64,000 bases of DNA from CAVTWH01 sp963850915 (GCA_963850915.1 CAWKND010000008.1:124001-188000), one strand, 5' to 3'. Shown: positions 34,624-43,612, counted from the stretch's first letter. A program made the numbers and translations. Notes: generated by a model from the letters alone, not told the origin.

Positions 34624-35574
34624 ATGTCGACGTCGGTGTTTCCGGTGATGGCGTTTACCGAGATGTCGAAACCATCCGCCCCGAACGACGAGTTGGAGGT
34701 GACCGTGGTCCTGCCGTGCTTCAACGAGGAGGGCCACGTACTGGCGGAGATCGATCGGATAACCCAGGCGCTTGACCGCAGCGGGCTGAGCTACGAGCTG
34801 CTGGTCATCGACGACAAGTCGACCGACGGCACCCTGGCGGTGGTCACCGAGGCGGCCGTGCGCTACCCGTCGGTACGGGTACTCGCGCTGCCCCGGCGGG
34901 CCGGCTCGGGTGTCGCCCGCCGCCTGGGTACCGAGGTGGCCCGGGGCGCCGTGGTGGCGTGGACCGATGCCGACCTGACCTACCCCAACGAGCGCATCCC
35001 CGAGTTCGTGGCGCTGCTGCAGCACCGGCCGGAGGTCGATCAGGTGGTCGGCGCCCGCGATGTCGAGCGCGGCAGCCACCGGGCGCTGCGGGTACCGGCG
35101 AAGTGGCTGATCCGCCGGCTCGCGGAGGTGCTCTCCGGCGCGAGCATCCCCGACCTCAACAGTGGCCTGCGCGCGTTCCGGCGCGAGGTGTCGCTGCCCT
35201 ACCTGCGTCTGCTGCCCGACGGCTTCTCCTGCGTCACCACCATCACGCTGGCCTTCCTGGCCAACCACCACTACGTCGAGTACCTGCCGATCACGTACGC
35301 CAAGCGGGCCGGCCGGTCGAAGTTCCGGGTCTTCCGGGACGCGTACAAGTACATCCTCCAGGTACTGCGGATGGTGATGTACTTCGATCCGGTCAAGGTA
35401 CTCATGCCGGTCGCCCTGACACTGCTGGGAATCGGCGGCCTGAAGACGGTGGTGGACGTGGCCCGGTACCACTTCCGGGTCACCACCAACGCCATGCTGC
35501 TGGTGGTGACCGGGCTCATCGTCGCCTCGCTGGCGCTGCTGGCCGACCTCGTGGTGAAATCCCGTGGTGACTGA
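34624..35574 (+). CDS. Family 2 glycosyltransferase, DPM1/GtrB type
   Basis: This 316-residue protein transfers a sugar from a nucleotide donor to a polyprenyl phosphate carrier by homology. It has VTVVLPCFNEEGHVL, LLVIDDKSTDGT and AWTDADLTYP, with the DAD/DxD metal site, and FKTGRSKF-like KRAGRSKFRVF. Two C-terminal helices (VLMPVALTLLGIGGLKTVV and a second ending ALLADLVV) anchor it. ATG 34624 follows GAAGGGAG; a second ATG at 34663 is possible. The next gene's GTG overlaps its stop. Confidence 0.92.
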   Translation: MSTSVFPVMAFTEMSKPSAPNDELEVTVVLPCFNEEGHVLAEIDRITQALDRSGLSYELLVIDDKSTDGTLAVVTEAAVRYPSVRVLALPRRAGSGVARRLGTEVARGAVVAWTDADLTYPNERIPEFVALLQHRPEVDQVVGARDVERGSHRALRVPAKWLIRRLAEVLSGASIPDLNSGLRAFRREVSLPYLRLLPDGFSCVTTITLAFLANHHYVEYLPITYAKRAGRSKFRVFRDAYKYILQVLRMVMYFDPVKVLMPVALTLLGIGGLKTVVDVARYHFRVTTNAMLLVVTGLIVASLALLADLVVKSRGD

Positions 35575-36604
35575 GCCTGGGCGACGCCGCTCGGGGCTCC
35601 TGCGCCTGCTGTGGATTCCGTTGGTACTGCTGGCATCCGGCTTCGCCGCCTGGGCGCTGATCGCCAACTGGTCGGCCGCGGTAGCTGCCTTCGCCAAGCT
35701 CTCCGCCGCCGAGCTGACCCTGGCCGGGCTGGCGGCCGTCGGCTCCGCCGTGCTCGCCGGCCAGATGTGGTCCGGGCTGGCCCGGGAGCTCGGCGCGACC
35801 GCCCGCTGGCCGGTACTGGCCCGGGTCTTCTTCGTCGGCCAGCTGGGCAAGTATCTCCCCGGACCTGGCTGGCCGGTGGTCCTGCAGGGCACCCTCGGTG
35901 GCCGGGCGCAGCAGTCAGCCCGGAGTACGGCCGGCGCGGGCGTGTTCTGCGCGGCGCTGGCGCCGGTCGTGGGCGTACCGCTGGGGCTGCTGCTGGTACT
36001 CGCCGGCGCACCGGGACAGGTGAGCCGGCTGGCCTGGCTGGCGCTGCCGCTGCTGCCGCTGCTGGTTCTGTTGCGGCCGGCCGTTTTCAACCGGGTACTG
36101 GCCGTGGTGCTCCGGCTGGCGCGCCGCCCACCGGTGACGATCTCGTTGTCGCCCAAGGCTTTCGGCCGCGCGATCGGTTGGCAGGTGGCCGCCTGGCTGG
36201 CGATCGGGGCACAGACCGGGGTACTCGTCCACGGGGTGGCTGACCACAGCACGGCGCGGTTGACCATCCTCGGTGCCGGAGCCGCTGTGCTCGCCTACTG
36301 CGCCGGGATGCTCGCCCTGGTACTCCCCGCCGGGCTCGGCGTCCGCGAGGGTGTGCTGGTCCTGCTGCTCGCGCCCGGGCTGGGTACCGGCCAGGCGGCC
36401 GCCGTCGCGGTCTCCTCCCGGCTGCTGCTCATCTGCGCGGATCTGCTGCTCGCGGCGGTTGCCCTGCTGACCGCCGGGCGTACCGGGGCACTGGCAGACG
36501 GGTGGAGAGGGCGGACTCGGGCTGGACGAGCGCGATCAGTCCGGTACCCCGACCCGGTGCCCAGCGCTGTACCCGGGCAAACGGAGCGACCGCCAGACGA
36601 ATGA
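35564..36604 (+). CDS. Lysylphosphatidylglycerol synthase/flippase-like (UPF0104/AglD) membrane protein
   Basis: This 346-residue protein has about eight helices and the family motifs FVGQLGKYLPGPGWPVVLQG and AGMLALVLPAGLGVREGVLVL. The family, known as lysylphosphatidylglycerol synthase TM region or AglD-like, is found beside polyprenyl-sugar GT2 enzymes and is thought to help move or use lipid-linked sugars. The GTG at 35564 overlaps the upstream stop by 11 nt. The 3' end overlaps the convergent methyltransferase gene by 176 nt, which is odd; the last 45 residues (RTGALADGWRGR onward) look non-membrane and may be a read-through tail. Confidence 0.87.
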   Translation: MVTEPGRRRSGLLRLLWIPLVLLASGFAAWALIANWSAAVAAFAKLSAAELTLAGLAAVGSAVLAGQMWSGLARELGATARWPVLARVFFVGQLGKYLPGPGWPVVLQGTLGGRAQQSARSTAGAGVFCAALAPVVGVPLGLLLVLAGAPGQVSRLAWLALPLLPLLVLLRPAVFNRVLAVVLRLARRPPVTISLSPKAFGRAIGWQVAAWLAIGAQTGVLVHGVADHSTARLTILGAGAAVLAYCAGMLALVLPAGLGVREGVLVLLLAPGLGTGQAAAVAVSSRLLLICADLLLAAVALLTAGRTGALADGWRGRTRAGRARSVRYPDPVPSAVPGQTERPPDE

Positions 36605-37256
36605 GTGGACCGGCGAGCTGACCCGGCTGCAACAGCCGCCCGGAGCCCGCGGTACCAGCGGCGTTGTCCTTCTTCTCGGTCGACGCGGCGTCAGCCAGCC
36701 GGCGCCGGCTGATCACGTCGCGCCCGGCGTCCAGCAGCCGCCCCAGCGGCCAGCCGTAGTGCCAGATCGCCCGCTCCGGCGCGCCCGCCTCGGCGAGTAC
36801 CTCGTCGAGCGTGGTCGCGGAGTACCGGCGGTAGTGGCCGACGAGCACATCGGACGGGCCGAAGGCCGCCGGATCGGCGGGTACCGAGAGCAGCAGGTAC
36901 CCGCCCGGCTTCACCCGGCGCAGCCAGCGCTGTACCGCCCCGAGATCGTCGGCCAGGTGCTCCAGCACGTCGAAGGCGCACACCAGGTCGGCCCGCTCGT
37001 CGGCGGCCAGTTCGTCATCGGTGCAGTTGAGCAGCCGCCCGCCGGCCGGGATGATCCGCTGTGCGGCACGCTGGTAGGACCGGGTGTCCGGCTCGATGCC
37101 CAGGTAGCTGGCCTGCCGGGCCAGGCGGGTACCGATGGCGCCCTGGCCGCAGCCGATCTCCAGGATGTTCCCGGGGTTGATCGCCGCGACGACCGGCGCC
37201 ACCGCGGCCCAGCGCAGCGCGGCTCGCGGCGTGAGCGGTGCCGCGGTGGTACTCAT
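36429..37256 (-). CDS. Class I SAM-dependent methyltransferase
   Basis: This 275-residue protein has NILEIGCGQGAIGTRLARQA as SAM motif I, YLGIEPDTRSYQRA as motif II, and VCAFDVLEHLADDLGAVQRW then KPGGYLLLSVPAD, the usual Methyltransf_11-type ending. It probably modifies a sugar or lipid made by the neighbouring glycan genes. The ATG at 37256 overlaps the stop of the upstream glycosyltransferase (ATGA), so the two are coupled. Its 3' end runs 176 nt antisense into the flippase-like gene. Confidence 0.9.
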   Translation of the reverse strand: MSTTAAPLTPRAALRWAAVAPVVAAINPGNILEIGCGQGAIGTRLARQASYLGIEPDTRSYQRAAQRIIPAGGRLLNCTDDELAADERADLVCAFDVLEHLADDLGAVQRWLRRVKPGGYLLLSVPADPAAFGPSDVLVGHYRRYSATTLDEVLAEAGAPERAIWHYGWPLGRLLDAGRDVISRRRLADAASTEKKDNAAGTAGSGRLLQPGQLAGPLIRLAVAPFARVQRWAPGRGTGLIALVQPESALSTRLPVPRYARRSAGQPPRAADPRR

Positions 37257-38386
37257 CGGACCGCCCGCCGGTCCGCGCCGTGGGCGACGACCGCCCGGCA
37301 CAGCTCCTCCGTCACGGCGTACCCGGTGAACGACTCGCGCGCCCGCGCCTGGGCAGCCCGGCGCAGCTCGGCGACCAGCTCCGGCTCGCCGGCCAACCCG
37401 CGCAGGGTGGCGGCCAGTGCGCCGGGGTCGCCCGGTGGGACGTACTGCGCGGCGTCGCCGAGCGCGGCCCGCTGCGGCGGGGTGTCCGAGGTGACGATGG
37501 CGCAGCCGGCCGCGGCGCCCTGGAAAACCTTGGTGGGTACCACGCTGCGCCCCTTCCCGGTGTCGCCGAAGATGCCGAGGCACACGTCGTGCGCGGCGGT
37601 GAGCGCCGGCAGTTCGTCGCCGGGTACCCAGTCGAGCCAGCTGATCCGCGCCGGGCCGGCGAGCGACCGGCACTGCTCGTAGTCCTGGCCCCGCCCGACC
37701 AGCGTGAAGCTCACCCGTGGATCGTCGGCCAGTTGAGCGGCTGCCGCAGCGATCACCGGTACCCCCTGGAGTGGCGTGAACAGCCCGAAGAACAGCACCC
37801 GCAGCGGCTCCCCGATGGCCCGGCCGCCGCCGTCCGCCGTGAACCACTCCGCCGTCGCGCCGACCGGTACCACCACGTCCACCCGGGCGCGGCGCGGATC
37901 GGCGGGCGGCAGCCGGTCCCGGTTGGCCTCGGTGTCCAGTACGACGATGTCGGCTCGGCGTAGTGCGGCCCGGTCCAGCGCCCGCAGCAGCCACTGGAGC
38001 AGCCGGCCGGTGGCCCGGCGGTCGGCGGCCGTACCGGCGGCGGAGACCAGCTGGTCCAGGACGATCAGGCTGCCGGGGAAGAGCCGGCGGGCCAGCAGTA
38101 CGTCGAAGTGGCCGAGGTAGCCGACGAGTACCACGTCCGGTACCCGGCCGGCACGAAGTACGGCGCGGGCGCGCCGGGTCAGCCGGGTCCAGCAGCGCGC
38201 CAGGCGGTACCCCAGCTGGGGTACCCGCCAGGGCTGGTGCAGCATCCGTACCCGGGCCGCGGTGGACAGCCCCAGTGGCTCGTTGAGCTCGACGACCTCG
38301 TACCCGTGCGCGCGCACCCCTTCGATCAGTGCCGCCACACGGGGGTGGGCAGCGGTGTCGTAGGTGCCGAACGCCAACCAGTACAC
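37253..38386 (-). CDS. Family 4-like glycosyltransferase
   Basis: This protein of about 377 residues has the GT-B form: an N-terminal half with GTYDTAAHPRVAALIEGV and DVVLVGYLGHFDVLLARRLF, and a C-terminal half with LRVLFFGLFTPLQGVPVIAAA, FTLVGRGQDYEQC, and VPTKVFQGAAAGCAIVTSD, which includes the donor-binding region. GTG 38386 is preferred because the sequence becomes GT-like at VYWLAFGTYDTA; a longer frame from 38434 is possible. It ends in an ATGA overlap with the methyltransferase. Confidence 0.85.
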   Translation of the reverse strand: MYWLAFGTYDTAAHPRVAALIEGVRAHGYEVVELNEPLGLSTAARVRMLHQPWRVPQLGYRLARCWTRLTRRARAVLRAGRVPDVVLVGYLGHFDVLLARRLFPGSLIVLDQLVSAAGTAADRRATGRLLQWLLRALDRAALRRADIVVLDTEANRDRLPPADPRRARVDVVVPVGATAEWFTADGGGRAIGEPLRVLFFGLFTPLQGVPVIAAAAAQLADDPRVSFTLVGRGQDYEQCRSLAGPARISWLDWVPGDELPALTAAHDVCLGIFGDTGKGRSVVPTKVFQGAAAGCAIVTSDTPPQRAALGDAAQYVPPGDPGALAATLRGLAGEPELVAELRRAAQARARESFTGYAVTEELCRAVVAHGADRRAVR

Positions 38387-38435
38387 GCTCGGAGAATACG
38401 TGCCGGTCCGGTGCCGCGTCGGGCCGGTCCACAAG

Positions 38436-39314
38436 TCAGTCGACCACCCGGCGGGCGAAGGTACGGGTGGCGGCGAAGCCGACCAGCAGTGCGCCGCCGC
38501 CGAGTACGGTCAGGCAGATCCAGGTCGGCAGGTGCGGTATCCCGGGCGTGAGTACCCCGCGCAGCCCCTCGCTCGCGTAGACCACCGGGTTGACCAGTAC
38601 CACGACCTGCAGCCAGCGGATGTGGCCGAGCGCCGACCACGGGTAGTAGACGCAGCCGAGCATCGCGGCCGGCAGCAGCAGGAAGCTGAACATCGAGCCG
38701 GTCTTCTGCGGGTCGAGCACGGTACTGAGGAACAGCCCGATCGCGGGCGAGACCAGCGCCGCGCAGAGCAGCATGGCCACCAGCACCGCCCAGTTGGTGA
38801 CGTGTACCCGGGGCGGGTGCCCGGGGGCGTGTACGAACAGCGCGATCGGGATCACCGCGAGCCCGGCCATGAGCGACTGCAGGGTACCGGCGAGCATCTT
38901 CTGCACCGCGATCCCCCACAGCGGCAGCGGCGCCAGTACCCGGTCGGTGATCTCCTTCGCCCAGCCGATCTCGGCGACCAGCGGGAAGATGACGGCCATC
39001 ATGCCGGTCATCACGGTGGCCGTGGCGATCATGCCGGGTACCAGGATGGTGGGCAGGTCGTAGGCGCGCGGTACCGGATTGCCGCCGCCGAGGTTGGGCA
39101 GCACGAAGGCGAACACGAAGACGGTCAGCAGCGGCTGCAGGGTGACCCGGGCCAGCACGGTCGGCCCCTGCCGGCGCATCACCCGCAGCTCCCGGGCGAA
39201 CATGGCGCGGAAGGTCACCAGCCCGCTGACCGGCCGCACGGCGGGGCGCGCGGGCCGCGGACCGGGCGCCGGAGCGAGGCGGGCGGGCGGTGGGCGCAGG
39301 GTCAGGTCGGTCAT
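38436..39314 (-). CDS. ABC-2 type transporter permease (DrrB-like)
   Basis: This 292-residue membrane protein with six helices has the family motifs FRAMFARELRVMRRQGPTVL, VPGMIATATVMTGMMAV and NPVVYASEGLRGVLTPG. It works with the ATPase encoded just upstream as a drug or metabolite exporter. ATG 39314 overlaps the ATPase stop (ATGA). A proline/alanine-rich tail precedes the first helix. Confidence 0.92.
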   Translation of the reverse strand: MTDLTLRPPPARLAPAPGPRPARPAVRPVSGLVTFRAMFARELRVMRRQGPTVLARVTLQPLLTVFVFAFVLPNLGGGNPVPRAYDLPTILVPGMIATATVMTGMMAVIFPLVAEIGWAKEITDRVLAPLPLWGIAVQKMLAGTLQSLMAGLAVIPIALFVHAPGHPPRVHVTNWAVLVAMLLCAALVSPAIGLFLSTVLDPQKTGSMFSFLLLPAAMLGCVYYPWSALGHIRWLQVVVLVNPVVYASEGLRGVLTPGIPHLPTWICLTVLGGGALLVGFAATRTFARRVVD

Positions 39315-40249
39315 TCGCGGTACTCCCGTCCGGTCATGGTGAGGAACGCGCGCTCCAGGCTGGGCCGCTGTACCTGCGCGTCGCAGACCTGCCGGCCGGC
39401 CCGGATGCCGGCGGCGACCAGCTCGCCGAGCAGCCCGTCGGGGTCGCGGCTGTGCACCCGCAGGCGGGTACCGGAGATCTCGACTTTGGAGACCCCGGGA
39501 TGGCTGCCGACGCCACGGATCGTCACCGCCGGGCCGTCGTAGTGGACCGTCAGTACCGTCTCGGTACCGGCGGCCGCGGTCAGCTCGGCGACCGTGCCAC
39601 AGGCGAGGATCCGGCCGTGGTCGATGATGGCGACCCGGCCGCAGAGCTGCTCCGCCTCTTCCAGGTAGTGCGTGGTCAGCAGGATGGTCTGGCCGTCGTC
39701 GTGCAGCGCGCCGAGGATCTCCCACAGGTTCGCCCGGGTCTGCGGGTCCAGGCCGGCTGTCGGCTCGTCGAGGAAGAGCACCTCGGGCCGGTGTACCAGG
39801 GCACGGCAGATCATCACCCGCTTGGCCTGGCCGCCGGAGAGCTGGTAGACCATCGCCCGGCGGCGCTGGGCCAGCCCGAAGGCCTCCAGCAGCTCCCCCG
39901 CCCGCTGCCGGGCCGCCCGCGCGGAGAGCCCGAAGTAGCGCCCCCGGAACTCGACGTTCTCGGCGACGTTCAGCAGCCGGTCCAGCGAGTTCTGCTGGCC
40001 GACCAGGCCGATGCGGCGCTTGACGGCGACCGGGTGGCGGGCCACGTCGACGCCGTCCAGCTCGGCCCGGCCGCCGGTCGGCCGGACCAGCGTGGTGAGC
40101 ATCCCGATGGTGGTCGACTTGCCGGCCCCGTTGGGGCCTAACAGGCCGAAGAACTCACCGCGCCCGACCGCCAGGTCGATGCCGCGGACGGCTTCCACCA
40201 CGCCGCCCACGGCGGCGTAGGACTTGGCCAGCTGCTCGGTCCGGATCAT
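39311..40249 (-). CDS. ABC transporter ATP-binding protein (DrrA-like)
   Basis: This 312-residue ATPase has GPNGAGKSTTIGML (Walker A), LSGGQAKRVMICRALVHRPE (signature), VLFLDEPTAGLDPQTR (Walker B and D-loop) and a switch histidine in LLTTHYLEEAEQL. The C-terminal domain is of DrrA type (drug-resistance exporters). ATG 40249 follows AGGAG. It belongs with the permease and probably with the upstream asparagine-synthetase-like gene, 25 nt away, in one operon. Confidence 0.95.
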   Translation of the reverse strand: MIRTEQLAKSYAAVGGVVEAVRGIDLAVGRGEFFGLLGPNGAGKSTTIGMLTTLVRPTGGRAELDGVDVARHPVAVKRRIGLVGQQNSLDRLLNVAENVEFRGRYFGLSARAARQRAGELLEAFGLAQRRRAMVYQLSGGQAKRVMICRALVHRPEVLFLDEPTAGLDPQTRANLWEILGALHDDGQTILLTTHYLEEAEQLCGRVAIIDHGRILACGTVAELTAAAGTETVLTVHYDGPAVTIRGVGSHPGVSKVEISGTRLRVHSRDPDGLLGELVAAGIRAGRQVCDAQVQRPSLERAFLTMTGREYRE

Positions 40250-40274
40250 CGCGCTCCTGTCGGTCGACTTCGGC

Positions 40275-42113
40275 TCACAACACCAAATCCAGCTGGTACC
40301 GGCTGAGCCACTCGTTGAGCCCGAGGATCAACTCCAGCTCCGTCTCCATCCGGTTGAGCGCTGTCGCGGCGGGCTGCGCCGCGAGTACCGCCTCGACGGC
40401 CGGTAGGTGCAGCAGCCCGCGTACCGGTGCGCCCGGATCGGCGAGTACCTCGCGGACGGCCGCGCACAGTACGCCGTGGTACGCCAGGTTGGCGGCGGTC
40501 GGCGTGGCCCGGTGGTCAGTGGTGGGGCCCGTGGCCGGAGCCGGGGCGAGGTCGTGGACGGCTGCCCGGAGCAGGCTCTTGGGACCGCTGCGTACCTTCG
40601 TCGACCAGGGCACGTTGAAGGCGTACCCGGCGAGTTGGTGGTCGGCGAACGGCATCCGGACCCGTACCCCGGCGGCGGCACTCATCCGGTCGGTACGGTC
40701 CAGCACCATCGGCAGGAACCGGGTCAGGTGCAGGTAGTCCAGGACGCGCATCCGGGCGTCGGCCGGGCTGTCCGCCGGATTGCCCGGCACGCCCGCGATC
40801 GCCTGGGCGTACTGATCCGCCCGGTAGCCGGCGAGGTCCAGCTCGGTGGCGAGATCCGGGTGCAGCAGCGCGGCGAACCGGTCGTGGCTGTCGATCAGGT
40901 CGGTCCACGGGAAGGTACCCGCGTCCGCCGCGCCCGCCTGCGCCCGCGCCCAGGCGTCATGCGCCCAGTAGTAGCCGCCGAACAGTTCGTCGGCGCCGTC
41001 GCCGGAGAGGGCCAGCCCGGTACGCCGCCCCACCTCCTGGAAGATGAGGTACACCGAGGTGTCGAACTCGCCGAGCGCGGGCGCGGCCCGAGCCCGGAGC
41101 GCCGCGCTCCGGATAGCGGGCAGGGTCAGCCGCAGCGGGTTGACGACCGCCTCCCGGTGCTCGGTGGCCAGCGCCCGGGCCAGTTGCGCGGCACCCTCCT
41201 CGTTGGCCGCTTGCGCGGCGGGCCGGTGGCCGGGCATCGCGAAGCGGACCGACAGGGAGCGCAGCGGCGTACCGGTCCGGTGCCGTACCCCGGGCGCGGC
41301 CAGCGCGGCGATGGCGTACGAGTCCAGCCCGGACAGCAGCGCCACCGGCTCCGGCCCGTCCCCGGTCCCCCGGCGTACCGCCCCGTCGAGCAGCTCCCGC
41401 ACGGTACCGGCGGCGCTCCCCTCGTCGGCCGGGTGTTCGGTCGCGGTGAGCCGCCAGTAGCACCGGGCCTGTACGCCGTCCGGCCGGATCCGTGCCAGGT
41501 GGCCCGGGGGTACCTCGTGGATGCCCCGGTACAGGGCGGCACCCGGCGTCTTCCCGAAGGACAGCAGCTCGCGCAGGCCGGCCAGGTCGACGGCGGGCTC
41601 GAGCACACCACTGGCGAGCAGGGCGTCTGGAGTGGAGGCGAACAGCAGCCCGCCCGGTACCGGCGCGTAGTGCAGTGGCCGCCCGCCGAGCCGGTCGCGG
41701 ATCAGTACGCACTCCGCTGTGCGGCTGTCCCACACGGCGATCGCGTAGTGGCCGTCCAGCCGCTCGGCCAGCGCGGTACCCCACTCCAGGTACCCGGCGC
41801 GCAGCACCTCTCCGGCGGTACCGGTGGGCAGCCGGTGGCCGCGCTGGCACAGCTGCGCCCGCAGCCGGGCCAGCTCGCCCAGCTCCCCGTCGTAGACCAC
41901 GCACACCGGCTCGGCCTCGTCCAGCACTGCTGCGGCGGGGGTTGGCGCGTCCGGGGCCACCGGCTCGCGCTGGGCCAGCCGGGCGTACCGGCGGCTGTGC
42001 GCGACCGTCTCCACCGCGCCCCGGGACCGGATGGCGTCCAGCATCCGGCTGACGACGGCGGATGGCGGGACGGCTGCGTTGTCGTACCCGATGAGCCCCG
42101 CTATCGCCGCCAT
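40275..42113 (-). CDS. Asparagine-synthetase-like protein lacking the glutaminase cysteine
   Basis: This 612-residue protein has an AsnB-type two-domain form: an N-terminal Ntn region (MAAIAGLIG, then VLDEAEPVCVVYDGELGE and ERLDGHYAIAVWD with IRDRLGGRPLHY) and a synthetase region with TGLALSGDGADELFGGYYWA (the GDGADE motif). Two key features differ. The catalytic Cys2 of glutaminases (MCGIAG) is Ala2, so it cannot release ammonia from glutamine, and the pyrophosphate loop SGGLDS is shortened to SGLDS (261-265). ATG 42113 is used because it starts the family motif. Beta-lactam synthetase and CarA-like enzymes also lack Cys2, so an amide- or lactam-forming role is conceivable, or the enzyme is dead. 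Confidence 0.85.
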   Translation of the reverse strand: MAAIAGLIGYDNAAVPPSAVVSRMLDAIRSRGAVETVAHSRRYARLAQREPVAPDAPTPAAAVLDEAEPVCVVYDGELGELARLRAQLCQRGHRLPTGTAGEVLRAGYLEWGTALAERLDGHYAIAVWDSRTAECVLIRDRLGGRPLHYAPVPGGLLFASTPDALLASGVLEPAVDLAGLRELLSFGKTPGAALYRGIHEVPPGHLARIRPDGVQARCYWRLTATEHPADEGSAAGTVRELLDGAVRRGTGDGPEPVALLSGLDSYAIAALAAPGVRHRTGTPLRSLSVRFAMPGHRPAAQAANEEGAAQLARALATEHREAVVNPLRLTLPAIRSAALRARAAPALGEFDTSVYLIFQEVGRRTGLALSGDGADELFGGYYWAHDAWARAQAGAADAGTFPWTDLIDSHDRFAALLHPDLATELDLAGYRADQYAQAIAGVPGNPADSPADARMRVLDYLHLTRFLPMVLDRTDRMSAAAGVRVRMPFADHQLAGYAFNVPWSTKVRSGPKSLLRAAVHDLAPAPATGPTTDHRATPTAANLAYHGVLCAAVREVLADPGAPVRGLLHLPAVEAVLAAQPAATALNRMETELELILGLNEWLSRYQLDLVL

Positions 42114-42179
42114 CCGCACCCTCCCGAGCCGTCCCACCAGGCCGTCGGCCCACCAGGCCGGCCGTTCGAAGCTGTGTGC

Positions 42180-42812
42180 TCAGCCGAGTTCGGTCACCGC
42201 GAACAGCCGGCCGAGGGTGGTGCGCACCTCGTCGAAGCGCTCCCGGGTCAGGTTGTCCGGGTCGGCCCGGCCCTGGAACAGGGCTTGCAGCCGCGGGATG
42301 CGCAGGCTGGCGGAGAGTTCGGCGAGGGAGAAGCAGGGCTCCCCGAAGCTCCGCAGGTGGGCGATGTAGCAGGAGTTGCGCAGCAGGTACAGCGCGGCCC
42401 GGACGAAGGGCACCCGGTTGGCCGCGAAGACGTCCGGCGGGAGGTCGAGCAGCGACAGTTTCAGCTGGTACTCCCGCCACTTGCCGGCGTAGTTGTCGGC
42501 CGGCGGGCGGTACAGGGCCAGCGTCTCGGCGAGTACCCCGCTGGGGTCGGCGAGGATGCGCCCCTCCCGGATCAGCGACAGCACGTACAGGTCGCCGTGC
42601 CGGCTCTGCCGCTGCAGCTCGTGGACCGGGCGTACGGTGACGACCATCAGGCCGCGCGAGTAGTGCGGGCCACCCTCGTCGACCAGTTGCAGCACGTCGA
42701 GGTCGGACTCCTCGGTGAAGTCGCCGCGCACCCGGCTGCCGTAGACCATCACGGCCCGCCACGGACCGGTCAACTGACCCAGGATCTCCCCGGCGGCCAC
42801 CTCGGTGTCCAT
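42180..42812 (-). CDS. Nucleotidyltransferase-fold protein
   Basis: This 210-residue protein carries VMVYGSRVRGDFTEESDLDVLQL, the GS-x-D-x-D motif of the pol-beta/MNT superfamily, followed by a helical region similar to HEPN/aminoglycoside-nucleotidyltransferase tails (RVPFVRAALYLLRNSCYIA, then SFGEPCFSLAELSASLRIP). It may transfer a nucleotide to a small molecule or protein. The frame opens at 42899 but ATG 42812 begins the domain. It is the first gene of a putative operon with the synthetase-like and ABC exporter genes. Confidence 0.75.
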   Translation of the reverse strand: MDTEVAAGEILGQLTGPWRAVMVYGSRVRGDFTEESDLDVLQLVDEGGPHYSRGLMVVTVRPVHELQRQSRHGDLYVLSLIREGRILADPSGVLAETLALYRPPADNYAGKWREYQLKLSLLDLPPDVFAANRVPFVRAALYLLRNSCYIAHLRSFGEPCFSLAELSASLRIPRLQALFQGRADPDNLTRERFDEVRTTLGRLFAVTELG

Positions 42813-42997
42813 CCGTCCCCTCCCGCGCGGCGACAGTGCGGGCCTCCAGCCGCCCCCGCCGCCCGGAGCCAGTGTGCGGGAACGGTGATCGACGATCACT
42901 CAGGTACCGGTGGAGCGGTTCGCCGCAGCAGGCTCCGGTACCAGACGGTCAGGAATCGAGAAGCACCGGCCACCGGTGCGCAAATAGCGTTGCTGCC

Positions 42998-43612
42998 ATG
43001 ACTTCCATCGACTCCATCACCCTCGAGGTGGCCGATCCCACGGCCGCCAAGCACTTCTACAGCACCGCATTCGGCCTGGACGGTCAGGTACGCGTGCGGG
43101 CCTCGGACGCCCCGACGACGGGGTTCCGCGGCTTCACCCTGTCGCTCACCGCCGCGCAGCCGGCCACCGTCAGCGCCCTCCTGGACGCCGCGCTCGCCGC
43201 CGGCGCCACCTCGCTGAAACCGGCCGCCAAGTCGCTGTGGGGCTTCGGCGGCGTCGTACAGGCGCCGGACGGGACGATCTGGAAGGTGGCCACCTCGGCG
43301 AAGAAGGACACCGGCCCGGCCACCCGCCAGTTCGACGAGATCGTCCTGCTGCTCGGAGTCGCGGATGTGGCCGCCAGCAAGCGGTACTACGTCGACCACG
43401 GCCTCGCTGTCGGTAAGAGCTTCGGCCGCGTGTACGTCGAGTTCGCCGCCCCGTCGAGTCCGGTGAAGCTGGCACTGTACCGGCACCGCGCACTCGCCAA
43501 GGACGCCGGCGTCGCCCCGGACGGCAGCGGATCCCACCGGCTCGCCATAGACAGCGACGCCGAGCCCTTCACCGACCCGGACGGGTTCGCCTGGGAAACC
43601 GCCGCCCACTGA
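42998..43612 (+). CDS. VOC-family (glyoxalase-like) protein
   Basis: This 204-residue protein has two VOC modules: TSIDSITLEVADPTAAKHFY with FGLDGQVRVRASD in the first, and QFDEIVLLLGVADVAASKRYY with SSPVKLALYRHRALAKDA in the second, ending with FTDPDGFAWETA. Such proteins often bind or open lactones, or are dioxygenase- or resistance-like. ATG 42998 is chosen at the family beginning; the frame extends upstream to 42836 without a likely start. Its substrate is unknown. Confidence 0.87.
   Translation: MTSIDSITLEVADPTAAKHFYSTAFGLDGQVRVRASDAPTTGFRGFTLSLTAAQPATVSALLDAALAAGATSLKPAAKSLWGFGGVVQAPDGTIWKVATSAKKDTGPATRQFDEIVLLLGVADVAASKRYYVDHGLAVGKSFGRVYVEFAAPSSPVKLALYRHRALAKDAGVAPDGSGSHRLAIDSDAEPFTDPDGFAWETAAH

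Noticed and set aside
40407..43001. An 864-residue plus-strand frame opposite the synthetase and nucleotidyltransferase genes
   Set aside because: It is rich in repeats of Arg/Gln/Gly with no family likeness, and both genes on the other strand have clear motifs.
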